Shown here one piece after another: positions 8,867 to 17,488 of a DNA stretch of 64,000 nucleotides. The notes beneath the pieces were generated by a model, which was not told the DNA's origin, searched no databases, and saw only the letters and a list, made by a program, of their open reading frames with translations. Numbering within the stretch: position 1 is the first letter of the stretch; every line of letters begins with the position of its first letter. This DNA is from Flavobacteriales bacterium UBA7690 (GTDB taxonomy: Bacteria > Bacteroidota > Bacteroidia > Flavobacteriales_F > PHOS-HE28): assembly GCA_002482775.1 (NCBI GenBank), contig DLGQ01000079.1, positions 1-64,000 on the forward strand, read 5' to 3'. The position numbers were made by a program, and so were the translations under genes.

Positions 8867-10111
8867 TCAAGGGGCGATCAATACCCGCTGGCTGGTGACG
8901 GAACGGGCCGTGCGGATGGCCAGGACGTAGACCCCGGAAGCAAGATGGCCCGTCGCCAGTATGCGGCTGTTCCCCGCAGCTGCTAACCGCCCACGGCTAT
9001 CTACCAAGCGTAATTCCTGGACCGGATCGGTGCTCACCACCTCCAAGTTCCCACCCCGTTGGATCACTATTGCCTCCGTAGTATGCGTTCCACCAGGGAT
9101 GCTCGTATTGCCTCCACAGAACTGGCGCGCCAGGAATTCGGCCGCCCAGCCATCCACCAACGGGATGTCATGGATGTCATGCTCCGCTCCGGTGTACGGG
9201 TGGAATTCGTACCGGTCCGTATCGAAGCCCAACTGCTGCATGTGCGGATCGATGGCGCACGAACCATAAAGCCACGGGTAGTTGGAGCCGATGCCCAGCG
9301 GAGCACCCCAAAGTGCCTGCTGATGTCCGCAGCCCACGATGGGGTCGCCGGTCTGGTGGTAGGTGAACAAGGCGGGTTCCGTTGCTGATCCGATGAACGC
9401 TGTGTCCAGCAGCCCACCGAAGTACGAAACGCAGCCTTTCACAGAAGCATCGTAGCCGTTCACGTTCAACAGGCCTTCAATGGAACCCAGATCCGCACGC
9501 GGGTATTGCTGTGCGCCATGGTCCACCGGCCCCATCGCACCACATGCCGCTGGTTTGTTCGCTTCTTCCGTAGCGTAGGCCACATGCATCGCCGTGATGC
9601 CACCGGCGCTAACGCCGTAGAGGTACACGTTCTCCAAACTGCTTTGATCCACCGCATGGCGTTCGCGTAGGTAACGGATAGCCCCCTTCACGTCCTGCTG
9701 CGCACGGTACGAGGCACGCACCACTTCGGCCGCATCATAGGCGAAGGGGTTCGGAAGGATCACCGGCGGATAGAAGCCCAACCGATAGCTCACCGTGGCA
9801 GCCACGTAGCCGCGAGCCGCATACCAACTGCACACCTGGTCCATGTCCGAACGATCGCCACCGATGAACGCACCGCCGTGGACCGCGATGAGCAAGGGCC
9901 GTTCGCTCACTCCATCACCAACAGGCCGGTGGATGTTCATCCGTAAGCTATCCGTGCCGCCATCGAAACGGGGCGCCGTACCATACAATACACTGGTCTC
10001 CACCTCCACAGCGAATTGGGGAGTGATGTAGTCGATGGGACCACAGTCCTGCGCTTCGACCGTGAGGGTGAGGATCGTTGAGGAAACGAGGAGGCACGTG
10101 CTACGGATCAT
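8867..10111 (-). CDS. Secreted alpha/beta-hydrolase (carboxylesterase type) with C-terminal sorting domain
   Basis: 414 residues from the ATG at 10111, which is followed by a signal peptide (MIRSTCLLVSSTILTLTVEAQ). The hydrolase fold shows the oxyanion-hole motif VHGGAFIGGD and the nucleophile elbow GVSAGG. A distal EHDIHDIPLVDGW segment probably supplies the catalytic histidine. The last ~75 residues (IQRGGNLEVVSTDPVQELRLVDSRGR ... SGVYVLAIR) match a T9SS type A sorting domain, so the enzyme is probably exported to the surface. Substrate unknown: a lipase- or feruloyl-esterase-like activity on short acyl esters is plausible. Confidence 0.8.
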   Translation of the reverse strand: MIRSTCLLVSSTILTLTVEAQDCGPIDYITPQFAVEVETSVLYGTAPRFDGGTDSLRMNIHRPVGDGVSERPLLIAVHGGAFIGGDRSDMDQVCSWYAARGYVAATVSYRLGFYPPVILPNPFAYDAAEVVRASYRAQQDVKGAIRYLRERHAVDQSSLENVYLYGVSAGGITAMHVAYATEEANKPAACGAMGPVDHGAQQYPRADLGSIEGLLNVNGYDASVKGCVSYFGGLLDTAFIGSATEPALFTYHQTGDPIVGCGHQQALWGAPLGIGSNYPWLYGSCAIDPHMQQLGFDTDRYEFHPYTGAEHDIHDIPLVDGWAAEFLARQFCGGNTSIPGGTHTTEAIVIQRGGNLEVVSTDPVQELRLVDSRGRLAAAGNSRILATGHLASGVYVLAIRTARSVTSQRVLIAP

Positions 10112-10269
10112 GGGCGACAAGTTATCGTGGTTGGACTTGGTGGGTCGAGTTCTTGTACACAAGTCTGCTTTGGACGTTGCCCCAACCATTCGTCACAGCC
10201 CTTGCCGACCCGCACATTCTTCTTTCCGGAAGGCCAAGGCTGGAAGAACATTGCATCACCCTCGTTGTC

Positions 10270-11514
10270 ATGGACCGTACCATCGATCCGCGCCCCGCCC
10301 GGCGCAAACGGCTTATCGCACTCGGCTGCATCGGTGGCCTTGCGTTGTTGTTGATCATCTTCTGGGCAAGTTCCTTCACCACCAGCCGCGTCCGGGTTGA
10401 AACTTCCAAGGTCACCATCGGCACCGTGGAGAAAGGCCTGTTCAAGGAATTCATCCCCGTAACCGGCACGGTGCAGCCCATCCAAACGGTCTTCTTGGAT
10501 GCGCTTGAAGGCGGAACGGTGAAGCAACGTTTCGTGGAGGACGGACACATGGTGAAGGCCGGCGAACCGATCATCGAGTTGAACAATCCGCAGTTGCACA
10601 TGGATGCCATCAACCGGGAGGCGCAGTTGCTGGATCAGCAGAACAACCTGCGCAATACGCGACTGGCCATGGACCAACAGACAACCCGCTTGAAGGATGA
10701 CCTGCTGAACCTGGATAAAGAGCTGCGCCGTTTGGAGCGCGATGCCCGCGTGGATGAACGCCTCGTCAAGGATTCCATGCTTGCTACGAACACCTTCCTC
10801 AGCAACAAGGAGAACCTGGAGTACATGCGCGAGAAACGGAAGCTCCTCGCCGCCAATGTGCGCAGCGATTCCACCTTCCGCCAGAGCCAGGTGGGTTCCA
10901 TCTCCACCAACCTGGTGCTGATCGATCAGAACCTGAAGTTCTTGCGCGAGAACCTCCAGAACCTGGTGATCAAAGCGCCGATCGATGGACAACTGAGCGG
11001 GTTGAACGTGGAACTGGGGCAGACCAAACAGCGCGGCGAACGCATCGCACAGATCGATGTGCTGGAGAATTTCAAGGTGCGCGCACGGATCCCGGAGCAT
11101 TACGTGAGCCGCGTGAGCATCGGACTGCAAGGCACCTTCGCACACGCCGGAAAAGAGCACGCGATCGAGGTCTTTAAAGTGTATCCCGAAGTGAGCAACG
11201 GCGAGTTCGACGTGGACCTGCGCTTCACAGGAGAAAAGCCCGATGTGCGACGTGGACAAACGTTCCAAGTGCGTTTGCAACTGAGCGAGGACATGCAAGC
11301 CGTGATGCTTCCGCGCGGCCCGTTCTTCCAAGATACCGGTGGCCAATGGGTGTATGTGATCGATGCGGAAGGAACCGCCACGAAACGCGAAGTGAAGCTC
11401 GGTAGACAGAACCCCGATAGGTACGAAGTTCTCGAAGGGCTGCAACCCGGGGATCGCGTCGTCACCAGCCGGTACAGTGCTTTCAATAATGCTGATGAAC
11501 TGCTGATACGATGA
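10270..11514 (+). CDS. MacA/HlyD-family periplasmic adaptor
   Basis: 414 residues from ATG 10270. One N-terminal membrane anchor (residues ~15-35) is followed by a biotinyl-lipoyl-like half domain (VTGTVQPIQTVFLDALEGGTVKQ), a long coiled-coil hairpin (~residues 110-215), the second lipoyl half (IKAPIDGQLSGLNVELGQ), a beta-barrel and a membrane-proximal domain. It should link an inner-membrane ABC transporter to an outer-membrane channel. The MacB-type ATPase gene follows at 11625, separated by a large inverted repeat. The matching permease is probably the gene at 19902. Confidence 0.85.
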   Translation: MDRTIDPRPARRKRLIALGCIGGLALLLIIFWASSFTTSRVRVETSKVTIGTVEKGLFKEFIPVTGTVQPIQTVFLDALEGGTVKQRFVEDGHMVKAGEPIIELNNPQLHMDAINREAQLLDQQNNLRNTRLAMDQQTTRLKDDLLNLDKELRRLERDARVDERLVKDSMLATNTFLSNKENLEYMREKRKLLAANVRSDSTFRQSQVGSISTNLVLIDQNLKFLRENLQNLVIKAPIDGQLSGLNVELGQTKQRGERIAQIDVLENFKVRARIPEHYVSRVSIGLQGTFAHAGKEHAIEVFKVYPEVSNGEFDVDLRFTGEKPDVRRGQTFQVRLQLSEDMQAVMLPRGPFFQDTGGQWVYVIDAEGTATKREVKLGRQNPDRYEVLEGLQPGDRVVTSRYSAFNNADELLIR

Positions 11515-11527
11515 GCCACGCGCTACT

Positions 11528-11587
11528 AGCCATGAGCCACGAGCTGCCAGCGTTTATGGAACGCTGAGCAGCTCGTAGCTCATGGCT
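11528..11587. repeat. 27-bp-stem inverted repeat between adaptor and ATPase genes
   Basis: The left arm (11528-11554) and right arm (11560-11587) are complementary except for one mismatch and one bulged base, with a five-base loop TATGG. The arms begin AGCCATGAGC and end GCTCATGGCT. Partial copies of the motif GAGCCAC precede it at 11513-11523. It lies inside the presumed operon; there is no T-run. It could stabilise or attenuate the adaptor mRNA, or be a mobile palindromic repeat. Confidence 0.75.
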
Positions 11588-11624
11588 CGCGGCCCTTCAC
11601 ATCTTGACCCATACTCCTTGTACC

Positions 11625-12320
11625 ATGATCCTCCTCAAAACCACCAACCTTTCCAAAGTCTACCGCACGGATACCGTGGAGACCACCGCCCTCAACGCCG
11701 TGGATATCGCGATCGCGCAAGGCGAGTTCGTCGCCATCATGGGGCCAAGCGGTTGCGGGAAATCCACGTTGCTCAACATCATCGGTCTCTTGGACTCGCC
11801 CAGCAGCGGACAGTATTCCGTGAACGGCGAGGACGTGAGCGGATACAACGAACGCAAGCGCGCCGAGGTCAGGAAGAGCACCATCGGTTTCGTGTTCCAG
11901 AGTTTCAACCTGATCGATGAGCTCACCGTCCAAGAGAACATCGAGCTCCCGTTGATCTACACACGCATGGCCAAGGCTGACCGCCGGGAACGTGTGGAGG
12001 AAGCCATGAAGCGCATGAACATCGGGCATCGCGCCAAGCACTTTCCGCAACAACTCAGTGGCGGCCAACAACAGCGGGTGGCCATCGCACGTGCCGTCGT
12101 GAACGGACCGAAGCTGATCCTCGCTGATGAACCCACAGGGAATTTGGATAGCGCTATGGGCGAAGAAGTGATGGGACTGTTGACCGAACTCAACAAATTG
12201 GGGACAACGGTCATCATCGTTACCCACAGCTTGCGCGACGCCGGATATGCCCAACGCACCATCAACCTGCTGGACGGCAGGGTAGTGGAGGGCCAGGTCG
12301 CTGCAAAGACCATGCGCTGA
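11625..12320 (+). CDS. MacB/LolD-type ABC transporter ATP-binding protein
   Basis: 231 residues from ATG 11625 (an upstream TTG at 11604 is less likely). Walker A is GPSGCGKST (residues ~38-46), the Q-loop lies in FVFQSFNLIDELTV, the signature is LSGGQQQR, Walker B is LILADEPTGNLDS and the switch histidine is in IIVTHS. This is the standard set of the LolD/MacB subfamily, which powers FtsX-like permeases that move lipoproteins, peptides or toxic compounds. The adaptor lies upstream; TamB starts only 80 bases downstream. Confidence 0.92.
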   Translation: MILLKTTNLSKVYRTDTVETTALNAVDIAIAQGEFVAIMGPSGCGKSTLLNIIGLLDSPSSGQYSVNGEDVSGYNERKRAEVRKSTIGFVFQSFNLIDELTVQENIELPLIYTRMAKADRRERVEEAMKRMNIGHRAKHFPQQLSGGQQQRVAIARAVVNGPKLILADEPTGNLDSAMGEEVMGLLTELNKLGTTVIIVTHSLRDAGYAQRTINLLDGRVVEGQVAAKTMR

Positions 12321-12400
12321 GCTGTTGAAGGGCGTTTGTTCGTAGAGCACCTCGTTCGGGGCAGGCTTGTTGCTCTTGCCTCCTGACCTTTACGGGGTAG

Positions 12401-15400
12401 ATGGAGGACGCACGTACCGGGGAGGAAAGTACCCCACGCACCAAGCCGAAGCGCCGACGGTGGTGGCGATGGCTGCTTGCGCTGCTGTTGCTTCCCTTCG
12501 CTTTGCTTCTTCTTGTTGGCGTTGCCCTCTACATCCCAGCCGTGCAGGATATCGCCCGTGGGAAGGTGGTCGGCTTCCTGGGAGGTAAGATCGGCACCAC
12601 GGTCGCGTTGGAACATTTGGCCCTGCGTTTTCCATTGGGCCTTTCCATCGAAGGGCTCTACATCGAAGATCAGCAGGGTGATACACTGCTCTATGCCGGT
12701 GCGCTGAAAGCACGTGTCAGTGCGACCGGTCTTTTCGATCAACGCATCGCGGTCACCGGACTTTCCCTATCGGACACGCGCGCGCACCTTGCACAGGACA
12801 CCGATAGCGTGTTCAACTTCCAGTTCATCGTGGATGCGTTCAATACCGATACCACCTCAGTGAAGGTGGACGATGGTTCACCCGGCTGGGCATTCGAAGT
12901 GGACGGTGTTGCATTGAACACGATCCATTTCAGCACCGATCTTAAGCCTTCGCAACTCGCGCTGGATCTGCACCTCGGAGCATTGGTGATCGATATGGAG
13001 ACCTTCGACCTGGACTCCATGCGTTTCCATGCACGCACGGTGGAGATCGGTGGAACGCACATCGCCATGCGCACCGCACCATCGGTTCCGCAGCCGGACA
13101 CCTACCCGCATCTGGAGCCGCCGTTCGCAGGGTTGGATATCCGTGTTGGCAACATCGTATTGAACAATTCTTCCTTCTCCATGGCCTCGATGGGCACGCA
13201 TGATAGCCTGTGGTTGGCTGTTGAGAAGATCGACCTGGGGGTGAACGAGATGGATCTCTCCCAGCAGAAGTTCCACCTCTCCAACCTCACTGTTGAAGCG
13301 CTCGGGTTCGGTATGCTTTCAACGGATACCACCACCGTTGAAGCCATTCGTCAAGATCCGCCATGGCTCGATCAGAACGATGGTTTCCGCTACTTCCTGC
13401 GCGACTTCGACATCGCTGCGGACAACGTGAGCATCACCCGTTCGGCATTCGCGATGCACCAAGGTTCCATGCGTTCAGCAACTTCGGATCTGGATACCAA
13501 GCACATCGTTGTTGAGGATCTGGAAGCGCAGTTCGTTGATCTCCGTGTGAACAACGACACACTGGCCGCGAACACCCTACAACTTCGTGGAGCGCAAGGT
13601 CCGAACAAGGATACGATCTCCGTTTCCATGGATCTACTGGCCACGTCCGAAGCTTTGATCGTTGATAGTGCCAACCTCGGATGGAGCGGTCTCCAAGCGC
13701 GTTTCGCATTACGCGCAGAACAAGGTTCGTTGTCCAACGCTTATCGCAACCCGGAGCAGGTGCCGGTCTCTGTTAGGTTAGCCACAGCGATCGACCGAGC
13801 GCAATGGCCGAAGATCATCGCACTGCTTCCCCCAGGAACGTTGCCGGTCACGACCATCGCTGAAGGGTTCGTGATCGATGCACATATCGCCGGTATCGTG
13901 GATCGACTGGACACGGTGAACATCCAACTGGACGGCGATGCGGGCAGTTCGTTGCACGCACATGGCCATATCGCCCACGCCATGGATCCGAAGAGGGCCG
14001 TGTACGACTTCAGCATCGATCCGTTCGTGATGGGTGTGGGTGTGAAGACGATCGCCGATGCCTACGTACCCAAGGATAGCCCGTTCCCACAACGCTTGAA
14101 AATGATCACGCAGATCAGTGGTGCGCCACACAGGATAGACGCCCAACTGGATGTGCAGAGCGATCTCGGCAATGTGCGCGGGCCCGTGTCCATCCAAGGG
14201 TTGAAAGGATCCATCCCCGATGCGTTCAACCTTGACCTGCAAGCCGACCAAGTGGCGCTCGCACGCCTCATCGGCGATACGGCATGGAAGGCTGTGGATG
14301 TACACATCTCCGGTGAAGGCACCGCCCTGAATTCCACAGCACGCAAGGCGTGGGTCACGGTGGAACCTTCGCACTTGGAACACAGCGGAACGGATCTGAG
14401 CGACTTGCGCTTGCGTGCCGATGTGGAGGGAGATTCGATCCAAGCCGTGGTGAAGATCACGAGCGAACCGCTCACGCTGGATCTCACGGCCAACGGCACT
14501 TGGCCAGAGAAGAACGACAGCATCGCGGCCGATGTGACCATGCACGTGGTGCGCGCGGATCTGCGTGCGCTCGGCCTTGTGGAACACGAACTTGCCGTGA
14601 TCGGAGATTGGAATGGACGACTTGCCTTCGACAGCACCGCGCACGGTTCCATCAGCCTTGGTATGGATGGAACGCAACTGGAAAGCGGAAGTAGCCGCTT
14701 CGTCTTCGAAGCGTTGCAAGCGCACACCTACCTCGGTTCGGATTCCACTTCCGCACATGTGGAAAGTGATGCATTGGACCTGCACTTCGATGCGAACATC
14801 GGCATGGATACGCTACTCGTTCGTGCCGTGGATAAGGGTCGCAGCTTCTTCACGCGGGATACGGTGTACCGTGCCGACAAGAACGAGCGCCTTGACCTGG
14901 TGCTAGACCTGAAACGCACCGAATGGCTCACCGACATGGTGTTGCCGCAATTGCACGCCATCGACTTGGAACTGTTGGAAGCGCACTACGATGGAGCGGA
15001 AGATGCGTTGAGCGCGAAGCTCATCCTGCCGCACTTGCGCTACGATAGTATGGATGTCCGTGCCGTTGACCTTTCCATCGATGCGCAAGGCGCTGGCCTT
15101 ACCGCAACCTTCAATGCCGAACGTGTTGCGCAAGGGAAGTACGCCGTGGAAGGGATCGCTGTGGAAGCGAGCGGATCCGGTGGTGCGCTGAGGTCGCAAC
15201 TGCGTATCATGCAGGAAGAGACCGAACGCTACCGCTTAGGCGCGCGCATGGACATCGATGGCGATGATCGGATCATCCACATGGACACGGCGCTGGTACT
15301 CGATTCAAGACCATGGACGGTGGATGGCGCCAACAGTGTGCGGATCGGCGCGGATCGTTTCGTGGCGGATCGTTTCGAGTTGCGCTCTGGCGATGAAGCG

Positions 15401-17488
15401 TTGATCATCCGCACGCCGGGGAACACGCTCGATATCGTCCTGGAGCAGTTCCGCATCCCGACGATCGCGAACATCATCACCAACAAAGACTCCTTCCCGA
15501 TCGCTGACGGAAGGATCGATGGAATGGTGAAGCTGCCCTTGGTGGATGAACAGGGCCTGAACGCCGACCTGACCATCCACGACCTGGCCTTGCTGAATAC
15601 CGCGTTGGGTACCTTGGATGTCGACCTCACCGATCAGGGCAAGGAGCGCTATCACGGTGTGGCCAAACTCTCGCATACCAGCAACCAGTTGGATGCCACC
15701 GCGGACATTGCTCCGGAACAATTACAAGCGAACGCCGAGCTGGACTTGAACGACATCGGTTTCTTGGAACCCTTCGTGAGCAATTACATCTATGAGCTCG
15801 GCGGTGGGTTGGATGGCAAGTTGGCGTACCGGCAACAAGGCGACCGATCGACAGCCGAAGGTCGATTGCACTTCAAACAGGCGCGGGTGGGTGTGGTGAT
15901 GACCGGTGCCACCTACACCTTGGCCGATGAAGTGCTGGTGATGCAGGCAGGTGGTCTACACTTCGATGATTTCGACCTGTTGGACACGCTGGGCAATGTT
16001 TTCCGCGTGGATGGCGATATCCGGACCACCGATCTCGCGGATCCGAAACTGGACTTGCGGGTGCGTACCGAACGCTTTCAACTCGTGAACAGCACCATCG
16101 AGCAGAACCCGCTCTTCTTCGGCGACCTCTTCGCGGGTATCGATCTACGCGCGCTTGGGCCCGCCACACGTCCCAAGGTTACCGGTGATGTCAATATCCT
16201 GCCGGGAACGGTGTTCAGCGTGGTGTTGCCCGGCAGCACGGTCGAATTGGTGAACGGCGAAGGCGTCGTGGTCTTCACCGATGATCTCTATGCACAGGAC
16301 AGTATCGCTACGACGAATGATGCCGAAGCATTGCGCGATTCGCTCGCTGCGCATTTGCCGGGTGTTGAACTGGACGTGAAGATCCATGTGGACAAGGAGG
16401 GGGAATTCGCGATCGTCCTGGATCCTGCAGCTGGTGATCAGGCGACCGTGAGCGGCAGTGCGGACTTGATCTTTCGCTATGCACCCGACGCGCCGATGTA
16501 CCTGAACGGGACGTTCGTGGTGGAACGTGGTGCCTACACACTGGATCTCTACGGTCTAGTGAAGAAGCGCTTCGAACTGGTGAAGGGTGGTACCGTGCGT
16601 TGGAGCGGTGATCCCGTGAAAGCGGAAATGGGATTGCAAGCGCGTTACCTCTCCGAAACCGCCCCGTACGCTTTGGTCGCAACCGGTACCACGATGGTGG
16701 ATAGCGAGCGGAATCGCCTGCAACAACCGCTGCCATTCTCGGTGTTGATCAACATCGATGGAAGCATGGTCTCGCCGGACATCAGTTTCAACCTGGATCT
16801 TGACCGGCAACTGCGCAACAGTTTTCCGAAAGTGGGCAACAGGCTCGATCAGCTGAACCAACAAGGCAACGCGGAGGATCTGAACAGGCAGGTATTCGGC
16901 TTGTTGGTACTGAACAGTTTCATACAGGACGAAGGCAGCGGTGGGTCGCCCAGCAGCGGCATCGCCACCAGCGCAGCGCGCAACTCGGTGAACGGATTGC
17001 TCACCGATCAGATGAACAAGCTCACCGGCAAGTATTTGAAAGGCGTGGACATCTCACTCGGGGTGAACACCTACGATCAAGTGACCGGACAGAACAGCTA
17101 CCAACGCACCTCGCTGGACTACCGTGTAAGCAAACGGGTGTTGAACGATCGTCTCAGTTTCGAAGTGGGTGGAAGTGTTGGCGTGGACGAGCAGAACAGC
17201 CAGGTGAGCAACGTGAGCAACACGCGTGCAGCGCAATACGCCATCCTTTATGACCTGACCGCCGATGGCCGTTTCCGTATCCGCGGTTTCCACGAGAATT
17301 CGTACGACCTCTACGATGGCGAGATCACCAATAGTGGCGTGGCCTTCATGTTCACACAGGATTTCGAAGAGAACGAACGCGCGCGGGCCACGGGGCGGAA
17401 AGCGGCAGAGGAAAAGCAGGAGCTTGAACTGAAGGAACGGAAGACACGTGAAGAGGCCGAGGAGAAAGTGAAGGAGCTGAAACCATGA
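12401..17488 (+). CDS. tamB: TamB family translocation/assembly protein
   Basis: 1695 residues. A basic N-terminus (KPKRRRWWRW) precedes one membrane anchor (residues ~22-45), followed by a very long, repetitive beta-taco/AsmA-like region with many xVDxxLD-type strands, and a C-terminal TamB/DUF490 domain (~residues 1200-1640, VRWSGDPVKAEMGLQARYL). The tail is a charged helix (EENERARATGRKAAEEK). TamB-type proteins span the periplasm and are implicated in phospholipid transport and outer-membrane protein insertion. The stop overlaps the start of the TamL gene by four bases, fixing the pair as one unit. The gene is intact. Confidence 0.9.
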   Translation: MEDARTGEESTPRTKPKRRRWWRWLLALLLLPFALLLLVGVALYIPAVQDIARGKVVGFLGGKIGTTVALEHLALRFPLGLSIEGLYIEDQQGDTLLYAGALKARVSATGLFDQRIAVTGLSLSDTRAHLAQDTDSVFNFQFIVDAFNTDTTSVKVDDGSPGWAFEVDGVALNTIHFSTDLKPSQLALDLHLGALVIDMETFDLDSMRFHARTVEIGGTHIAMRTAPSVPQPDTYPHLEPPFAGLDIRVGNIVLNNSSFSMASMGTHDSLWLAVEKIDLGVNEMDLSQQKFHLSNLTVEALGFGMLSTDTTTVEAIRQDPPWLDQNDGFRYFLRDFDIAADNVSITRSAFAMHQGSMRSATSDLDTKHIVVEDLEAQFVDLRVNNDTLAANTLQLRGAQGPNKDTISVSMDLLATSEALIVDSANLGWSGLQARFALRAEQGSLSNAYRNPEQVPVSVRLATAIDRAQWPKIIALLPPGTLPVTTIAEGFVIDAHIAGIVDRLDTVNIQLDGDAGSSLHAHGHIAHAMDPKRAVYDFSIDPFVMGVGVKTIADAYVPKDSPFPQRLKMITQISGAPHRIDAQLDVQSDLGNVRGPVSIQGLKGSIPDAFNLDLQADQVALARLIGDTAWKAVDVHISGEGTALNSTARKAWVTVEPSHLEHSGTDLSDLRLRADVEGDSIQAVVKITSEPLTLDLTANGTWPEKNDSIAADVTMHVVRADLRALGLVEHELAVIGDWNGRLAFDSTAHGSISLGMDGTQLESGSSRFVFEALQAHTYLGSDSTSAHVESDALDLHFDANIGMDTLLVRAVDKGRSFFTRDTVYRADKNERLDLVLDLKRTEWLTDMVLPQLHAIDLELLEAHYDGAEDALSAKLILPHLRYDSMDVRAVDLSIDAQGAGLTATFNAERVAQGKYAVEGIAVEASGSGGALRSQLRIMQEETERYRLGARMDIDGDDRIIHMDTALVLDSRPWTVDGANSVRIGADRFVADRFELRSGDEALIIRTPGNTLDIVLEQFRIPTIANIITNKDSFPIADGRIDGMVKLPLVDEQGLNADLTIHDLALLNTALGTLDVDLTDQGKERYHGVAKLSHTSNQLDATADIAPEQLQANAELDLNDIGFLEPFVSNYIYELGGGLDGKLAYRQQGDRSTAEGRLHFKQARVGVVMTGATYTLADEVLVMQAGGLHFDDFDLLDTLGNVFRVDGDIRTTDLADPKLDLRVRTERFQLVNSTIEQNPLFFGDLFAGIDLRALGPATRPKVTGDVNILPGTVFSVVLPGSTVELVNGEGVVVFTDDLYAQDSIATTNDAEALRDSLAAHLPGVELDVKIHVDKEGEFAIVLDPAAGDQATVSGSADLIFRYAPDAPMYLNGTFVVERGAYTLDLYGLVKKRFELVKGGTVRWSGDPVKAEMGLQARYLSETAPYALVATGTTMVDSERNRLQQPLPFSVLINIDGSMVSPDISFNLDLDRQLRNSFPKVGNRLDQLNQQGNAEDLNRQVFGLLVLNSFIQDEGSGGSPSSGIATSAARNSVNGLLTDQMNKLTGKYLKGVDISLGVNTYDQVTGQNSYQRTSLDYRVSKRVLNDRLSFEVGGSVGVDEQNSQVSNVSNTRAAQYAILYDLTADGRFRIRGFHENSYDLYDGEITNSGVAFMFTQDFEENERARATGRKAAEEKQELELKERKTREEAEEKVKELKP

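Noticed and set aside
10108..11445. A 445-codon open frame on the minus strand
   Set aside because: It is the antisense of the MacA-like adaptor; the composition is His/Leu/Gln-rich and no motif is present.
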